From NCBI RefSeq assembly GCF_050908995.1, contig NC_135120.1, forward strand, positions 6,337,433 to 6,401,432: a stretch of 64,000 nt of DNA, written 5' to 3'. The notes beneath the pieces were generated by a model. It worked only from the letters and a program-made list of their open reading frames with translations, was not told where the DNA came from and did not search any database. Positions within the stretch are counted from its first letter, which is position 1. Each line of letters begins with the position of its first letter. This document shows positions 1-11,870 of this stretch, piece by piece. A program made the position numbers and the translations under genes. The DNA comes from Andrena cerasifolii. Taxonomy: Eukaryota > Arthropoda > Insecta > Hymenoptera > Andrenidae.

Positions 1-577
1 GTTTTGTTTTCAACACAGAAGCGAAATAGTTTGGCAAAACGTGCGCCGTCGACAGTGGTGGTCAATGGTGGCGCGCGATCCACTGTCGCTCAACGCGCGT
101 TTTGCCAAACTATTTCGCTTCTGTGTTGAAAACAAAACGTGACTCACCACTTCTATTGATGCTTTCCGATGGAAAAATATCTGCTGCATCTCGTGGAAGA
201 GTCAGATTTCCTCCTAGACCCTTACTTTTGGAAATAAATTGAAAGATATCTTCAAAAATGGGTGCATTTCGGGTGTCCTTTTCCCTTTGATCGATGTTCA
301 AACAGATTTAAATGTTCATAATGCAGTAATAACTTATATCGTTGTATTGGGGAGAGTTCATAGAATAATTCGGCGCAACAAGCATCCGAATAAGTATTAC
401 CGTTTCGACACAAAAGATGTTTAAAGTTGAAAATTTGCAGTTTTTTTTCAAAATCGAATTTCTCAAAAACGGAGGGTGATGGCGTCAAACGGTTTGCGGA
501 TTCGTTTTCAGGGCACGAAAACCTATAAGAAACGGCTATTGAATGTTACAATTCCACATGGCTGTCGAACTGTGTAA
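1..577. mobile_element. Foldback element, right part (left part off window)
   Basis: Positions 1-41 and 98-138 are near-perfect inverted copies around a GC-richer loop of about 55 bases. The sequence from 139 to about 577 matches, inverted, the left half of the element at 7765-8740 and, directly, its right half. The window therefore starts near the centre of a long palindromic element whose left arm is outside. Short open frames on both strands are by-products of the arms. No transposase is visible. Confidence 0.75.
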
Positions 578-1439
578 CCCATACAAGTAGTTAAAGCGAC
601 ATTAAATAATAGTAATAAAAAAAAGGAAATATCTCCCTATAATATTTCATACATACATGTACATCTCGTACCATACAACTCCTTTTTCTAAAGCGTATAA
701 TTTCTCTCTTCAACTTTTTATTGATTCGACAAAATTTCTTCCAAGTTACCAACACCGAAAAGCGACAAGAAATAGGTACGCGATATTTTCCACGATTTAT
801 ATAACGGCTTGTCCTCGGATTATTTTGTATTATTTCACCAGCGTAAATGACGGCCACGACAACGTGTTAGCCGGAGTTACCGCCCGCTATATTTTCTGCA
901 AAATTGGAAAAGGGGTTTCTATCGATAGCGGGTACCGTGGCGCTTCTATTATTCGCTCGTAACGAGCGTTTTCTTCTGCTGTCGGCAACCGAACGGTGCA
1001 GTGGTGGGGTATCGATCAGAGCATCGCGAAGTTCAAGTTCCTCCCCAGTCCATGAAATGATATACAGTACACTATCGTTCATAGGTCACTGGATACTTAA
1101 CAAACTTGCAATTAGATAAATAGCAGTGTAACGCTATTAAATTATTGGCATTATTAAATGAAAACAGCACTTATGAATGTTTCTTACATTGCAGGAAATT
1201 ATGTAGTTTTGAGAAAATAAGTTTGGTCGTCAATTCATTTAATTTACTTGGAAATGACAGTTTGGATTGCTCGCAATAGTTTAACAAGGTGTTTTTACGG
1301 TGCCTTCATGAATATATTGCTAGGTTGTTTTTATAATTAACAACGAGGTTTTCCTTCTGACTTTAAACCTTTTCTGCTTAGTTTTCTATCTAACTTATCC
1401 CATAATTTTTTATTTACATTGAGATTCAGTACGAATATA
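578..1439. other. Unassigned sequence
   Basis: No gene is recognised. The stretch is AT-rich except for a GC-richer patch around 840-1040. Open frames here are short, overlap on both strands and show no domain. Confidence 0.5.
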
Positions 1440-1441
1440 TA

Positions 1442-1914
1442 CAGTGGCTCGCATTAATATTCGGACACTTTTTAAAATCGCATAACTTTTTTAGAATTGG
1501 TCCAAACAACTTGAGTTTTTTTGAGAAGCTAGAAGGATTAGTTTGCTACCTGACGCGTTTCGTTGTTTTGAAAAAAATGTATTTGGTCGAAATAGCGAAA
1601 TGAATAGTAAAGGTCGATTTTTAAACTTTTTTTGTGAGCTTGTAATGAAAATTTTAGGTACGTATACAACTTACTGCAATCTACAAACGGGTTTTATTGA
1701 ATTTTCATTACAAGCTCACAAAAAAAGTTTAAAAATCGAACTTTACTATTCTTTTCGCTATTCCGACCAAATACATTTTTTTTTCAAAACGACCAAATAC
1801 GTCATTTAGCAAACTAATCCTTCTAGCTTCTAAAAAAAAACTCAAGTCGTTTGGACCAATTCTAAAAAAGTTATGCGATTTTGAAAAGTGTCCGAATATT
1901 AATGCGAGCCACTG
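1442..1914. mobile_element. Tc1/mariner-type foldback MITE
   Basis: This is a 473-bp, almost fully palindromic element. It begins CAGTGGCTCGCATTAATATT and ends with the inverse, and it is flanked on both sides by TA (1440-1441 and 1915-1916), the target duplication of Tc1/mariner elements. The arms are about 200 bp with a short centre near 1665-1690. The right arm carries small indels, so the copy is not brand new. There is no transposase; it would depend on an element elsewhere. Confidence 0.85.
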
Positions 1915-2551
1915 TATGCACTGTTTGACATCATTGTTTCAGATACGAACGAAGTCATTTCCTTGATAGTACTTGTCTACATGAAACAAAGTATTGCTGC
2001 AAACTGTTCTCGAAAAATAACCATGTTTCTGTTAAAATAACCCCGAACCATTACACAACACTCTTCATATTTTACGGTAAACTCATCTGTTCGTAGTATT
2101 TTTCCGTGCTCAGATATTTCCAATTCGCGTATTCTGTCGCCCGTTTAATGACGCCCCTTAATCGTGACGCATCCTTGCTCCGTAGCTGGTAGAAGTCATC
2201 TCTTCACTTCCCTTATTAATAGGAGCTGCCTCGGTGCAATTTATTTTCCCTGCAATATTTCTTACAGTCACGTGCCTATTACGTTCACTTACCATTTTAA
2301 TTCAGTTATCATTAGTGTTTGTTGTTTTTTTTTGCCGCTTTAATTTATCTTAGGGGCAACTATCCACAATCTTGATTTTTATCTCTCTGTCAGGCATCGT
2401 GGATTAAGAAATTTTTGCTTAACTTTCTTGTCTTCTTTAGCAAGCGTTGCAATAAAAATACCTACAATGTTTTCTACTGATATTCCTCTTCTCGAATTTA
2501 TCACTGAATTCAAAATGAGACAAACCGAAAGACATCGTTCTACTTCCATGT
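1915..2551. other. Unassigned AT-rich sequence
   Basis: Nothing recognisable was found: no long frame, no inverted repeat and no match to the other repeats in the window. Confidence 0.5.
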
Positions 2552-2860
2552 TTAAGGGGGTATTCTAGTCTAGACACTCGTTTTTGAAGGTGATATTTGT
2601 AAATTAATTCTAGAAAACCTATCGCACCTACAGGGCAGGGGTTTTGCACACACATTTAGTAGTGTTTGAACTATCAACACAAATTTTTGGAATGCATTAT
2701 GTTGAAATTTGTACAAGTTACACGCCGAAGCACAGGTCATGTCATCAAAAACCGGCCCCATCGGGCGCACGAATTGCGGCCGTCCTAGTCATCCAAAACG
2801 AAAGTACCAAAGATTTTTTAAATCTATATGAGTGTAGTTATCGCCGGAACTAGATGTAAC
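2552..2860. mobile_element. Truncated TTAA-type element end
   Basis: TTAA at 2552-2555 is followed by GGGGGTATTCTAGTCTAGAC, which resembles the start of a second fragment at 22129 (TTAAGGGGGTACTCTAGTG, then CCGTTTTT). No matching inverted right end was found, so this is read as one end of a decayed element. The right boundary is a guess. Confidence 0.4.
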
Positions 2861-3441
2861 CAAGTCCGGACATTGTTACCGAAATCGCAGCTGTTTACAA
2901 ATTTATATTTGATTTTTCCGTCTTTTCTTGAGCTAAAACAAGGTGTGGGGGAGGTTGTATTAAAATTATTGATATAATTCTAGTTCGGGCTATAGGTACA
3001 CATTCACTTTGAATGTGTGTAAAATTGTAGTTCTATCAGTCCAGTAGTTTTTGAGAAAAATATGCGCCCGATCTAAAGAAATTGTTTCTAGAAAAACGCG
3101 TTTAAAGTTTTTCATGCAGTTACGACCTATACGACTGAAGTTAGGTAGATACCGACTAATTATTGTAACTTATCCCTAATCTGCTATACCAGGACCGTCG
3201 AGGAAACCTTCCTCAGCTTAAAAAAAAATCATGTTGGGCACCTCTCTCTTCTCTGCTGGCAGTCATAGCCTCTTTAGATACAAGGGTCGAGGGAACGACT
3301 ATCGGCCACGCTGCGGTCTTAAGCTTTTATAACTCTGGGAGTTTTCCGAATTTCACCTTAATATCTTAGACATATTTTCGAAACCCTAAACTATTAGAAA
3401 ATCAAACAAAAAATAATCGAATTTTTAGGTAGGATAACTCC
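2861..3441. other. Unassigned, probably old repeat
   Basis: The stretch contains the phrase GAAAAACGCGTTTAAAG (near 3091), which also occurs inside the TTAA elements at 3442 and 23091, so part is likely repeat-derived. No gene is seen. Confidence 0.35.
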
Positions 3442-4177
3442 TTAAGGGGACCTTCCGGTCTAGAGCCCCAAAAAATAGGTGAGTTTTAGGAATTAATTAA
3501 AGGAAAACTACTATATATAATTTAATGGAACTTTTTGCACTTTATTAAGGATGTCTTAAGTTATAGAAATATATTTTTTGTGTTATAATTAATCATTACA
3601 GACGGCACTGGGGAGTCGTTAAAGTCAAGGCGTCAAAAAATTGATCCAAATCGGTGGGACCTGTACCTCCAAAAGTTATTATCCGATTCGACTGAAACTT
3701 TTCTTGTTTTGAAGAATATACTTCTAGCTAGGGGGAAATCAGGCAAAATTACAAAAATGATATTTTTTTTTAGAAAATAACAATACTTGAAATTTGAAAT
3801 CACTTTTCCCTATATTTTTCACCCTTTCAACGCCTTCGAAAAATATAAATTTTCAATTTTTTTATTTTTCTGGTTTCCCTCATAGCCAGAAGTATATTCT
3901 TCACAATAGAAAAAGTTTCAGTCGAATCGGATAATAACTTTTGGAGATACAGGTCCCATCGTTTTGAGTACACTGTTTCGAGAAAAACGCGTTTAAAGAT
4001 TTACGTGGGCGCCGAGTGGCCGGGGATTACCCGTGCATTTGCCGCTACTCAAATGCCTATAACTTCGAGAATGTTACGAATTTCAAAAAACCCTTTTAAA
4101 CACGTATTCCTAAAATGTTGAACATTCAAAAGATGAAATAAAAAAAAATCGACTTTTAGACCAGAACCTCCCCTTAA
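3442..4177. mobile_element. TTAA-flanked element, family A, copy 1
   Basis: The element is bounded by TTAA at 3442-3445 and 4174-4177. The ends read TTAAGGGGACCTTCCGGTC and, inverted, TTAAGGGGAGGTTCTGGTC. Inside, the blocks around 3640-3740 and 3890-3970 are inverted versions of each other. A second copy of almost the same length lies in opposite orientation at 23091-23827. TTAA duplication is the hallmark of piggyBac-type transposition. No transposase frame is present, so this is a non-autonomous derivative. Confidence 0.82.
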
Positions 4178-5203
4178 TCTCCCTCCTAACATAGCATATA
4201 AGCAAACGTGAAATAAAATCATTAGAAGGAGATTTATCAGACCGCTATGTATTCGTGTAGCTTCAGTTACATTTTCGTTCAAATTATTAACTCTTTCCCT
4301 CACGTGGTGGACTAAAGTCGATTTGTGACATTTCCATCACCGGTAACACCCATTTTACCAGTTTTAGGTACTCACAATCAGTAATAAACATTTCCTAGAA
4401 AGCTTACCTACACTTACATATAATTACAATTTTGCAATCTCTGGCAATCGATAGATAACAGATTAAATATTAATTTGATCATCTCATTGCCACTTCGTAT
4501 ACCTAAGCTACCATGATGACATGAAAGGGTACGAACGTCACAAAAATTTGCATTTAAACTGTTATTTATACTTTTCCAAAAACGGCCACGTGCCGAGTGA
4601 TTTGTGGGTGTAGCGGTGTGCATGGCGCTTGACCTCCGTCCGTTGCCAAATAAAACCGACGGGGTCTCTTTCATTCGCATCTAACGACTTCTCGCGAACG
4701 ATCCCGCATTCTTCAGCGCAGAGCCACCAGGCCGGTCAATTGTCCACGCGATGGCGTTAAATTGACCGAAATAGACGTACAACGGTCGGCCAGATTGCGA
4801 TTGCCTCGAGAGCTTTCAATGACCGCCAAGAGTGCTCGACTTCCGTCGCTTTCACGACCTACAGATACGTCGCGTACATATGTATGTATACGAGTGGATA
4901 TGCCATGCGACGCGGGCTATTTGCGCGATAATGATGCTCGGACGAAATGGAGAACCAAGGGTACGTCCCTTTCCGCGCGCCTTTCGGTCGTCCTGGTTTT
5001 GTGTACAGCCGATACAATGCGGCTTGATTTTTCTCGCTTGTATCATTCCTTTTGTCAGCACCTATGTAGGCATCTGTGTATTTCTGCTGAAAGAGATATC
5101 GCACGTGAAAGGATTATCGACGCTCAGATTCCGGCGCTCCATTTTAATCCAGCCACGGGGAAGTGAGACATTGTGCAGAGTGCTTCATCTAACTTCATCG
5201 GTC
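4178..5203. other. Unassigned, GC-richer from about 4570
   Basis: No repeat partner is seen. From about 4760 to 5166 the plus strand stays open for 134 codons and neighbouring frames are partly open too. The translation is Arg/Ser-rich and shows no recognisable domain. The openness is explained by the higher GC content. A promoter or non-coding exon is possible but unsupported. Confidence 0.3.
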
Positions 5204-5307
5204 CAGGGATGGAGTGCAAAATCACTGACAGTGTTTTATCACAGTGATCGCAGAATCACGATCACGGTCGTGAATGGAGTTAAATCACGACCGTGATCGT
5301 GATCAAG
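5204..5307. mobile_element. hAT-like element fragment
   Basis: The fragment starts CAGGGATGGAGTGCAAAATC, a hAT-style terminus, and continues with many short copies of AATCACGATCACGG and its inverse. A similar ATCACG-rich block lies at 29410-29806. The far end is not defined. Confidence 0.4.
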
Positions 5308-5310
5308 AGA

Positions 5311-5370
5311 CGCGGTAGTGTCTCGCGCCAAGTATGCATAGGTGTATGCGCAGCGCGAGACACTACCGTG
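5311..5370. repeat. Short inverted repeat (18-bp arms)
   Basis: Arms at 5311-5328 and 5353-5370 are perfect inverses except for the last base and surround a 24-base loop. A related hairpin with a CGGTAG/CTACCG core lies at 29187-29262. Confidence 0.6.
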
Positions 5371-5438
5371 GCTATATTACGCCGAGCAGTTTTTGGAAAA
5401 ACCCTGAGATTACCGAATCTCAATAACGGCTGATTCGA

Positions 5439-5725
5439 TTAACCCTTAACTGGTATCTTGGGGTCGCTCATGACCCCAGGCACGCAAAGTTCGCTGGAAA
5501 ATTTTTGGTTGCCTAAGCTTGTAAACTGTTTTTCTAATTAATTTTATAATAATAGTTAACTTTCTAGGTTTCTATTATTTTACACATTACCTAAGAACAA
5601 AATATTCATAGAGGTTGATTCAGGGTCGACTTTACAAATTTCTGTGTCCTTTTTTATTTGGGGTCTGCCACGACCCCGGTATACCAGCCACGCTTGCCAA
5701 AAACAGTATGCCAGTTAAGGGTTAA
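5439..5725. mobile_element. TTAA-flanked MITE, family B
   Basis: TTAA at 5439-5442 and 5722-5725 flanks ends that read CCCTTAACTGG in both inverted directions. Next to the ends lie GGGGTC/GACCCC blocks. The 287-bp size and lack of any frame mark it as a piggyBac-like MITE. Confidence 0.8.
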
Positions 5726-6021
5726 GTTTTGAATGGTCTTAATGGATAGCTTGGGTTTGATTTAGATAAGAAAAGTGTCTTCGTTTTGTTCCTACGTGCC
5801 TTATGGGCTGAGATATTCCGATGTAAAGTTGCAATTTGCCGAATTTTATGTTAAGAGATTTTTCTCCATCGTCAAGTGTGGGCAAGAGGGGAACATGAAA
5901 GGGAGAGGAAATGTCTCTCAGGGACGTCGTTCATTGGATGAACGTTCCGGCCCATCGCGTAACAAATTGTTGTCACGTGACAGCCAGACCAGCACAACTG
6001 TCAAGGTAAACGTAATCTAGC
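5726..6021. other. Unassigned sequence
   Basis: Nothing recognised. An open stretch of about 80 codons at 5775-6020 has no domain. Confidence 0.4.
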
Positions 6022-6207
6022 TACACTCCCTGTCATCTAAGAAGGAACCCGTTTCGCGCATGTGGAATGAGCTGATTGGCTCCGAAAAAGCGTTGGTGGG
6101 GGTACAGCCAATAGTGGCTTCTCCCGGCACCAATGAGCGTCAGCCTGCGCAGAACCGGTTTCAAACTCGTCGATTGGCAGGTTCCTTCTTAAATGACAGG
6201 GAGTATA
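6022..6207. mobile_element. Short TIR element (MITE)
   Basis: Terminal inverted repeats of about 25 bp, ACTCCCTGTCATYTAAGAAG plus GAACC, lie at both ends, with TA outside them (6022-6023 and 6206-6207). The interior is GC-rich and not coding. TA flanks suggest a Tc1/mariner-type origin, but the evidence is thin. Confidence 0.65.
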
Positions 6208-7208
6208 GTGTCAAACCATCATAACCTGCCAAGTGTCAAATAAGGTAAGTAGTCAACATTTTTCCAATGTCACGAGTTTTTACACCATATAGGACACTGA
6301 ATTATTGTCTCAATTAACAAGGTAAGTCGCCAAATTTTTTTAATACATTTTTTATGTAGAGCTTCTAGAAACGAAGGGGGCGCACAGACTTGGAAGTTGC
6401 CCGGAGAAGGTTCGACAGAGAAATATCGTCTTTCGCACAAGTTTCTAGAAATTTATACCAGGCATGTACAAAATAATAATATATTGTAACAAATTGCATT
6501 TAAATTGCCAGGTATTTTTATACCAGTAAGCCATTTTTAATTTAGAGTTTCTTTATAAAGCTTATACAGTATTGTCTCGTTAGCGACTCGCTGGTCGGGA
6601 CCTGCGTTGATTCGGTATCGTGAACAGAACCCTAATTCCGAGTGTTCGTTTCTCGCTTCTTTCTGGCCGGAGGGGGGAGCGAGATGGAACACTGCGTGCG
6701 CGGCGAGCGTGCGCGATGGTCGCAAGCGCTTACCGTGGGCACGAAAACTGCTTCGCAAAATCTTGCCGCAGGCCCGTCACGAATCTTTTTTGCGCCCTAG
6801 GCGAACTTGTCAAATTGCGCCCTTTATTATAATACATTTATTTGAGTTTATTGATGACCTTACTCTGAATTTTTATTCGTAGTTTAAAACAGTTGCAGTG
6901 CAATTTGTAACATTTTATTTTAAAGTATATTTTCAACAATACCAGCAATGAAAATACCATTGTGCACCTCTCGTCGACTTTCCGCCCTAGGCAGTGGCCT
7001 AATTTTGCTTATAGGGACAAGCTAAGCTTACAGGCAGAGATCATTATGTACATAGCCAAAGAAAGTACATATATAACGCGTCTTAGACTAAATAAATCAT
7101 TTATACTTTTGAAAAATGAAATTCTAATATTTTCTATTTTATGTACATATTTGTAACAACTATGCCAAATTTCCTAAATGAAAGGAAGGCCAATTTCGAC
7201 AATTTTGA
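6208..7208. other. Unassigned; GC-rich block 6580-6830
   Basis: The stretch is AT-rich on both sides of a GC-rich block that holds short overlapping frames on both strands. No domain, tRNA box or inverted repeat could be assigned. Confidence 0.4.
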
Positions 7209-7330
7209 GCTCGGCGGTTCGGAGTCCAACTCACGGACACGCAGCTCCGGTGTAGTGTGCGCGAGGTGGGGGAAATTCTCGAGAGAACCCGACCCCGATC
7301 TGGCATCACAGGTGAGGAGAGGAGCGACGA
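7209..7330. repeat. Fragment of the 60-kb foldback family
   Basis: The stretch from the GAGCTCGG motif through GAGGTGGGGGAAATTCTCGA to CTGGCATCACAG matches the right arm of the palindrome at 60030-60230. Only one arm is present. Confidence 0.65.
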
Positions 7331-7764
7331 AAGGAGTCGTTTGCCGGTAGTCGAGCGGTCCAGTCGTGTACTTGCGTCTTTGATCCTTTTACTTATTATA
7401 TATTTCACCATTATTCACCACTTAGCTCCACTTATATTAAACTCTGTTTATTTTAATATTAACTGGGCCTCATTCCTTTAAAAGCCCTCCATTTCCACGT
7501 CCCATTCGCCCAAGAATTCAGCAAGAACCAGGAGAAATCCTACATACCTACTTACTGTCAAAGCGTTGGCCGCCGGTGACCGCTACTTGTTAATTGTAAT
7601 TTCGTTTGTTATCGCATTGTCAGGGAAATAGCTCGACACTTGTGGATGTACGGAAGTAAAATTTTAATCAGTTTCTAAGTCTTAAACCATTTTTAGTACT
7701 TTAAGCTAAATAAATGTAGCTACTTAAGCTAGGTTTACACCTGACGAGTGACTCGGCCGAGTGA

Positions 7765-8740
7765 CAACTCAGTTCGACAGCCATCTGGACTTGCAACATT
7801 CAATAGCCGTTTCTTATAGGTTTTCATGCCATGAAAACGAATCCGCAAACAGTTTGTCGCAATCACCCTCAGTTTTTGAGAAATTCGAATTTGAAAAAAA
7901 CTGCAAATTTTCAACTTTGAACACCCTTTAGGTCGAAACGGTAATACTTATTCGGTTGTTCGTTGCGTTAAATTATTTTATGAACCCTCCCGAATACAAC
8001 GATGTAAGTTATTATTGCATTATGAACGTTTAAATATGTTTAAACATCGATCAAAGGGAAAGGACACCCAAAATGCACCCATTTTTGAAGATATCTTTCA
8101 ATTTATTTCCAAAAGTAAGGGTCTAGGAGAAAATCTGACCATTCCACGCGATGCAGCAGACATTTTTCCTTTGGAAAGCATTCACAGAAAGGGTAAGACA
8201 CGTTTTGTTTTCAATAGAGAAACCAACAACGGCGGGCGTACCCACTGCCGCTCAGCAACAGCCACTACCACAGTCGGCGCCGCACGTTTTGCCAAACTCT
8301 TTTGCTATGGTATTGAAAACAAAACGTGACTTACCACTTTTGTTGGTGTTTTCCGAGGGAAAAATGTCTGCTGCATCGCATGGAGGTGTCAGATTTTCTC
8401 TTAGGCCTTTAGTTTCTTATATATATACAGAGCTATCTGCAAAAATTGGTGTCCGATTCCATTTTATCGTTGTTTAAATATACTTAAATGTTAATAATGC
8501 AATAATAACTTATATCGTTGTATTCGCGAGGGTTCATAGATTAATTTGATGGAAGAAGCAACCAAATAACTATTACTGTTTAAGCTAAAAAAATGTTAAA
8601 AATTGAAAATTAGCATTTTTTTCAAAAACGAATTTCTCGAAAACAGAGGGTGATGGCGACAAACAGTTAGCGGATTCGTTTTCAGCGTACAAAAATCTAT
8701 AAGAAATGGCTATTGAGTGTTACAGATCAAAATGGCTGTT
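7765..8740. mobile_element. Long foldback element, complete copy
   Basis: The left arm runs from about 7765 to 8215 and the right arm from about 8300 to 8740 as a diverged inverted copy. The centre is GC-richer (8220-8290). It is the same family as 1-577, which holds the centre and right arm, and 38281-38510 shares the right arm. The open frame at 8015-8329 reads through the arm into the centre and carries no transposase motif. The sequence after 8740 continues to match 38510-38755, so the family may be part of a larger element. Confidence 0.75.
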
Positions 8741-9030
8741 GGACCAGCTCTTGAATCAATGAGATATGTTCCTCTTTCATTACAACCGCGTTACGTCCAA
8801 AAATAGAAACACATAGATAGTCCGCTTCGCCAAAATATATAAAAAAAACTATTTCACGTGTTTATGTGCTCAAATAATATTTTCTGACGCTCAACAGTGA
8901 AATATGGCAATTTTATAAAAATATACAGAAGTCGCCAAACTCGGTCAAAAATTAAAAACTTTGACGGCGATGCGCGAGGGTCAAACATTGACCGATTTCA
9001 ATTTTTTTTTTGGCCTCGCTTGGCGGATGA
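8741..9030. repeat. Repeat shared with 38510-38755
   Basis: This block is directly repeated at 38510-38755, including the phrases CGCGTTACGTCCAAAAATAG and GGCGATGCGCGAGGGTCAAA. At 38 kb it forms the centre and right arm of a foldback. Confidence 0.65.
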
Positions 9031-10589
9031 CAAGTTATTATTATACGTGCACCACGGTTAATTGGGCTTTATAACCCCAACAGGACTCAAAGACAGTTTG
9101 CGCGTGGATAGTGACAAGGGTCGGACAGCATGGCGCGTACATATTTCAGGCGATAAAGTTAGGTAAAACACCCTGTATAGTGGATATAGCTATTTCATAG
9201 ATAAAGGTGTTTTGAGCATATACAGTTACAAAAGTATCCGCTCAGCCGATACGTAACACATTTTACGTATTTAATCAATATTAAAGTTACAATTACCAGT
9301 TCTAATTTATATTAGTATAAACTTTGATTAATATATCTTAGACTAGAATATATTCAATTACAAAATTATACATACTTTATTTAAAAAGGTATTCGTACCT
9401 ATCCGTGAAAGCGGTACATTTATTCTAGTACAGAGTCAGCGTTGTATCCCGCAACCCGCGCTCGCGCGAACAGGTAAAATGGCAACAGCGCCTCACGGAC
9501 GCATTCCACTACAACCATGCACCGGCCCGGCGTTCGGAGAGCTGCCAGCGACCGCTGGACAGCAATGATGCCCGAGCTTCAAGAATTTTGGGATGGTCCC
9601 TTTCAAATTAACGTCGCAAAGAGCTATTCAGAAATTCCGGGCCGGGTTGACAAATTTGGGGCCTTTTTCGTATAACTTTTGAACTATAAAAGATATCGGA
9701 ATGCAATTTGCGCCGAAAAATGAGAAACAATTATTTTTTCTTAATGATGGATAATTTAACATATTTTACACTTACTTAATTTTTTTTCTATTATAGTTTT
9801 GGATATATTTGATGCACCACCCTCGCGGAGGAGTTTCTCGGGACAACAAATAACTCGGTCATTTTTTAATATTTTTGCACAGTACTTATACAATATATGC
9901 ACTAACACATGCTCTGCACATAAGAAGTAAAGAAATAATTTTCAACCTCATAGTATCTGCAAAAAAATCGTCTAGTTTCGAGCATGTCAGGGTGGCGTAA
10001 CCCCTTAACACCAGAAAATATACATATGGTGGTCCACTAATCTCGCACATCATAAATAACTTCTAAATTATGCGTTGTCTAAAAAATGGTTACATAAAAC
10101 ATCTGTAAGGATCGGAAAGCGCATAGCGTACCTACCCATGTATGTTATTTTTTTCCAAGTGGAAGGGAATTGAAAATTCGAATAGTTATAGGTACGTTAA
10201 ATACGCCAATTGATTCCTTATGTTTTCCCAATTAAAATAGCACCAAGAACGGACCACTTTTAGACAAGGAATACAAATAAAAAAAAGAATAGGCATTTTT
10301 TACCACAATCTTTTATTTTAGTCAGCAGTGAAACAGGCCTTAAATAAACACAAAATTGTGGTGGTGGATGATTTTGTTTCCTTTATTCAGGCTTCGACTA
10401 GGTTCAATGGTTGAAGTGAAAATGAGAGTGTGAAAATGAGAATGAGCAATTTGAAATTGTGATCGAATTTGGTGGCATAGGTGAGGGAGAGGGGGTAAAA
10501 CGAATAAGCGTGCGACGCGGATGCGTAACAGCGGAGCAAACCGCTAACAGGAGCGGGCAGACTCTGAACGTGTTAAGAGTTGATTAGGG
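9031..10589. other. Unassigned sequence
   Basis: No gene or clear repeat structure. A CACCCTGTATAG phrase near 9169 is a common insect repeat end. A short GC-rich patch lies at 9440-9580. Confidence 0.4.
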
Positions 10590-11140
10590 CAAAGCATAGA
10601 AATTGGTTTTTAGGCATTTCTGTTGTTGGGCTAAAACCAAGTATCGATATCGAAGTGGGCCTAAGAGATATTGAGGAATCTATGAAAACACATTCACCTC
10701 TTTGCACCAACCACTTAGGGGTTGATTAGGGCAAAATCCTGAAATTGGTTTTTAGGCATTTATGTGGATAACCTTTCGAAGTAGGAAAAAAACCAAGTTG
10801 ATATCTAATCGGGCCTAAGACATTCTCAGCAATTCTTGAAAATATTTTTCACCCCCTAGGGGGTTGGTTAGGGCAAAATCCCGAAATTAGTTTTTAGGCA
10901 TTTGTGTGTGTAATCTTTGTGAGTAAGAACCAAGATGATATGTAATCGGGCCTAAGAGATATTAAGGAGCACGAGAAAATACATTTTACCCCTTTTCACC
11001 CCCTTGGAGATGGAATTTCCAAAACTCTTTCCTTAGTGGGTGCCTACGTCATGAAAACAATGTACCTTCCAAATTTCGCGATCCTAGGTTAAACGGTTTG
11101 AGTTGGGCGTTGATGAGTCAGTGAGTGAGTCAGTCAGGCA
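10590..11140 (+). mobile_element. LINE-like 3' tail with internal tandem repeats
   Basis: Three diverged units of about 140 bp repeat the phrases GGTTGATTAGGGCAAAATCC, TTTTTAGGCATTT and GGGCCTAAGA. The block ends with a unit close to GATGAGTCAGTGAGTGAGTC, a kind of short tandem tail seen at the 3' ends of some non-LTR elements. The same tail is at 34592-34625. No reverse transcriptase is present here. Confidence 0.5.
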
Positions 11141-11372
11141 GTGATGCCAGAATCGTGGGAGGTGGGACAAATGCTTACCCCCACTGTGACCTACCGTCGT
11201 CCCCCACTTTCTTCCCATCGCACCGCACACAAGCTATCCCTACTCCTGTCCGTGTACTCGGCAGCCCAACAGACAGCTCATATGGACAGGAGGAGGGATA
11301 TGCTTGTGTGCAGTGCGATGGGAAGAAAGTGGGGGACGACGGTAGGTCATAGTGGGGGTAACCATTTGTCAA
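11141..11372. repeat. Inverted repeat (about 95-bp arms)
   Basis: The arms at about 11160-11253 and 11277-11370 are inverses, each containing the CCTACCGTCGTCCCCCACTT block. The open frames on both strands across it are a consequence of the palindrome. A partly rearranged second copy follows at 11630-11860. Confidence 0.75.
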
Positions 11373-11589
11373 AGAGGAGATATAATAAGAGGCCTCACAC
11401 CGGGCGGAACCTTTGAAGTCCTTACTTGACCTTGGCATTTAAATTGGTTGTCTATTCGAGCGGGATATTCAAATCGACTAAATGTATCTTACTACAATTT
11501 GCCGAAGTTTACTGTGGTTTACCGATAATTGCCGAATGGGCATTTAAATAGGTTGTCTAGTGATTTCCCTAGTTTATGTCTGTCCTTGT

Positions 11590-11870
11590 CGAGTGACGCC
11601 TCTTATTATATCTCCTCTTTGCATTTGTCCTATGTCCCACGATTCTGGCATCACTGAACATATCCCTACTCCTGTCCGTGTGCTCGGCAGCCCAACAGTT
11701 AACTCACATGGACAGGAGGAGGGATATGCTTGCGTGCAGTGCGATGGGAAAAAAGTGGGAGACGACGGTAGGTCATAGTGGGAGACGACGGTGGGTCATA
11801 GTGGGGGTAACCATTTGTCCCACGTCCCACGATTAAGGCATCACTGCAGTCAGGACTTCTTCTTTTATAG
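11590..11870. repeat. Second, partial copy of the 11.2-kb inverted repeat
   Basis: This copy shares the ACTCCTGTCCGTGTGCTCGG and GACGACGGTAGGTCATAGTG blocks with the preceding copy. The GGAGACGACGGT unit is duplicated near 11757-11790. It is flanked by GTCCCACGATT motifs in both orientations. Confidence 0.65.

Noticed and set aside
4762..5166. 134-codon plus-strand open frame
   Set aside because: No domain, Arg/Ser-rich composition from GC-rich DNA, other frames on both strands also open, no splice or promoter support.
11141..11438. Overlapping 75-91-codon frames on both strands
   Set aside because: Created by the inverted repeat at 11160-11370; no domain.
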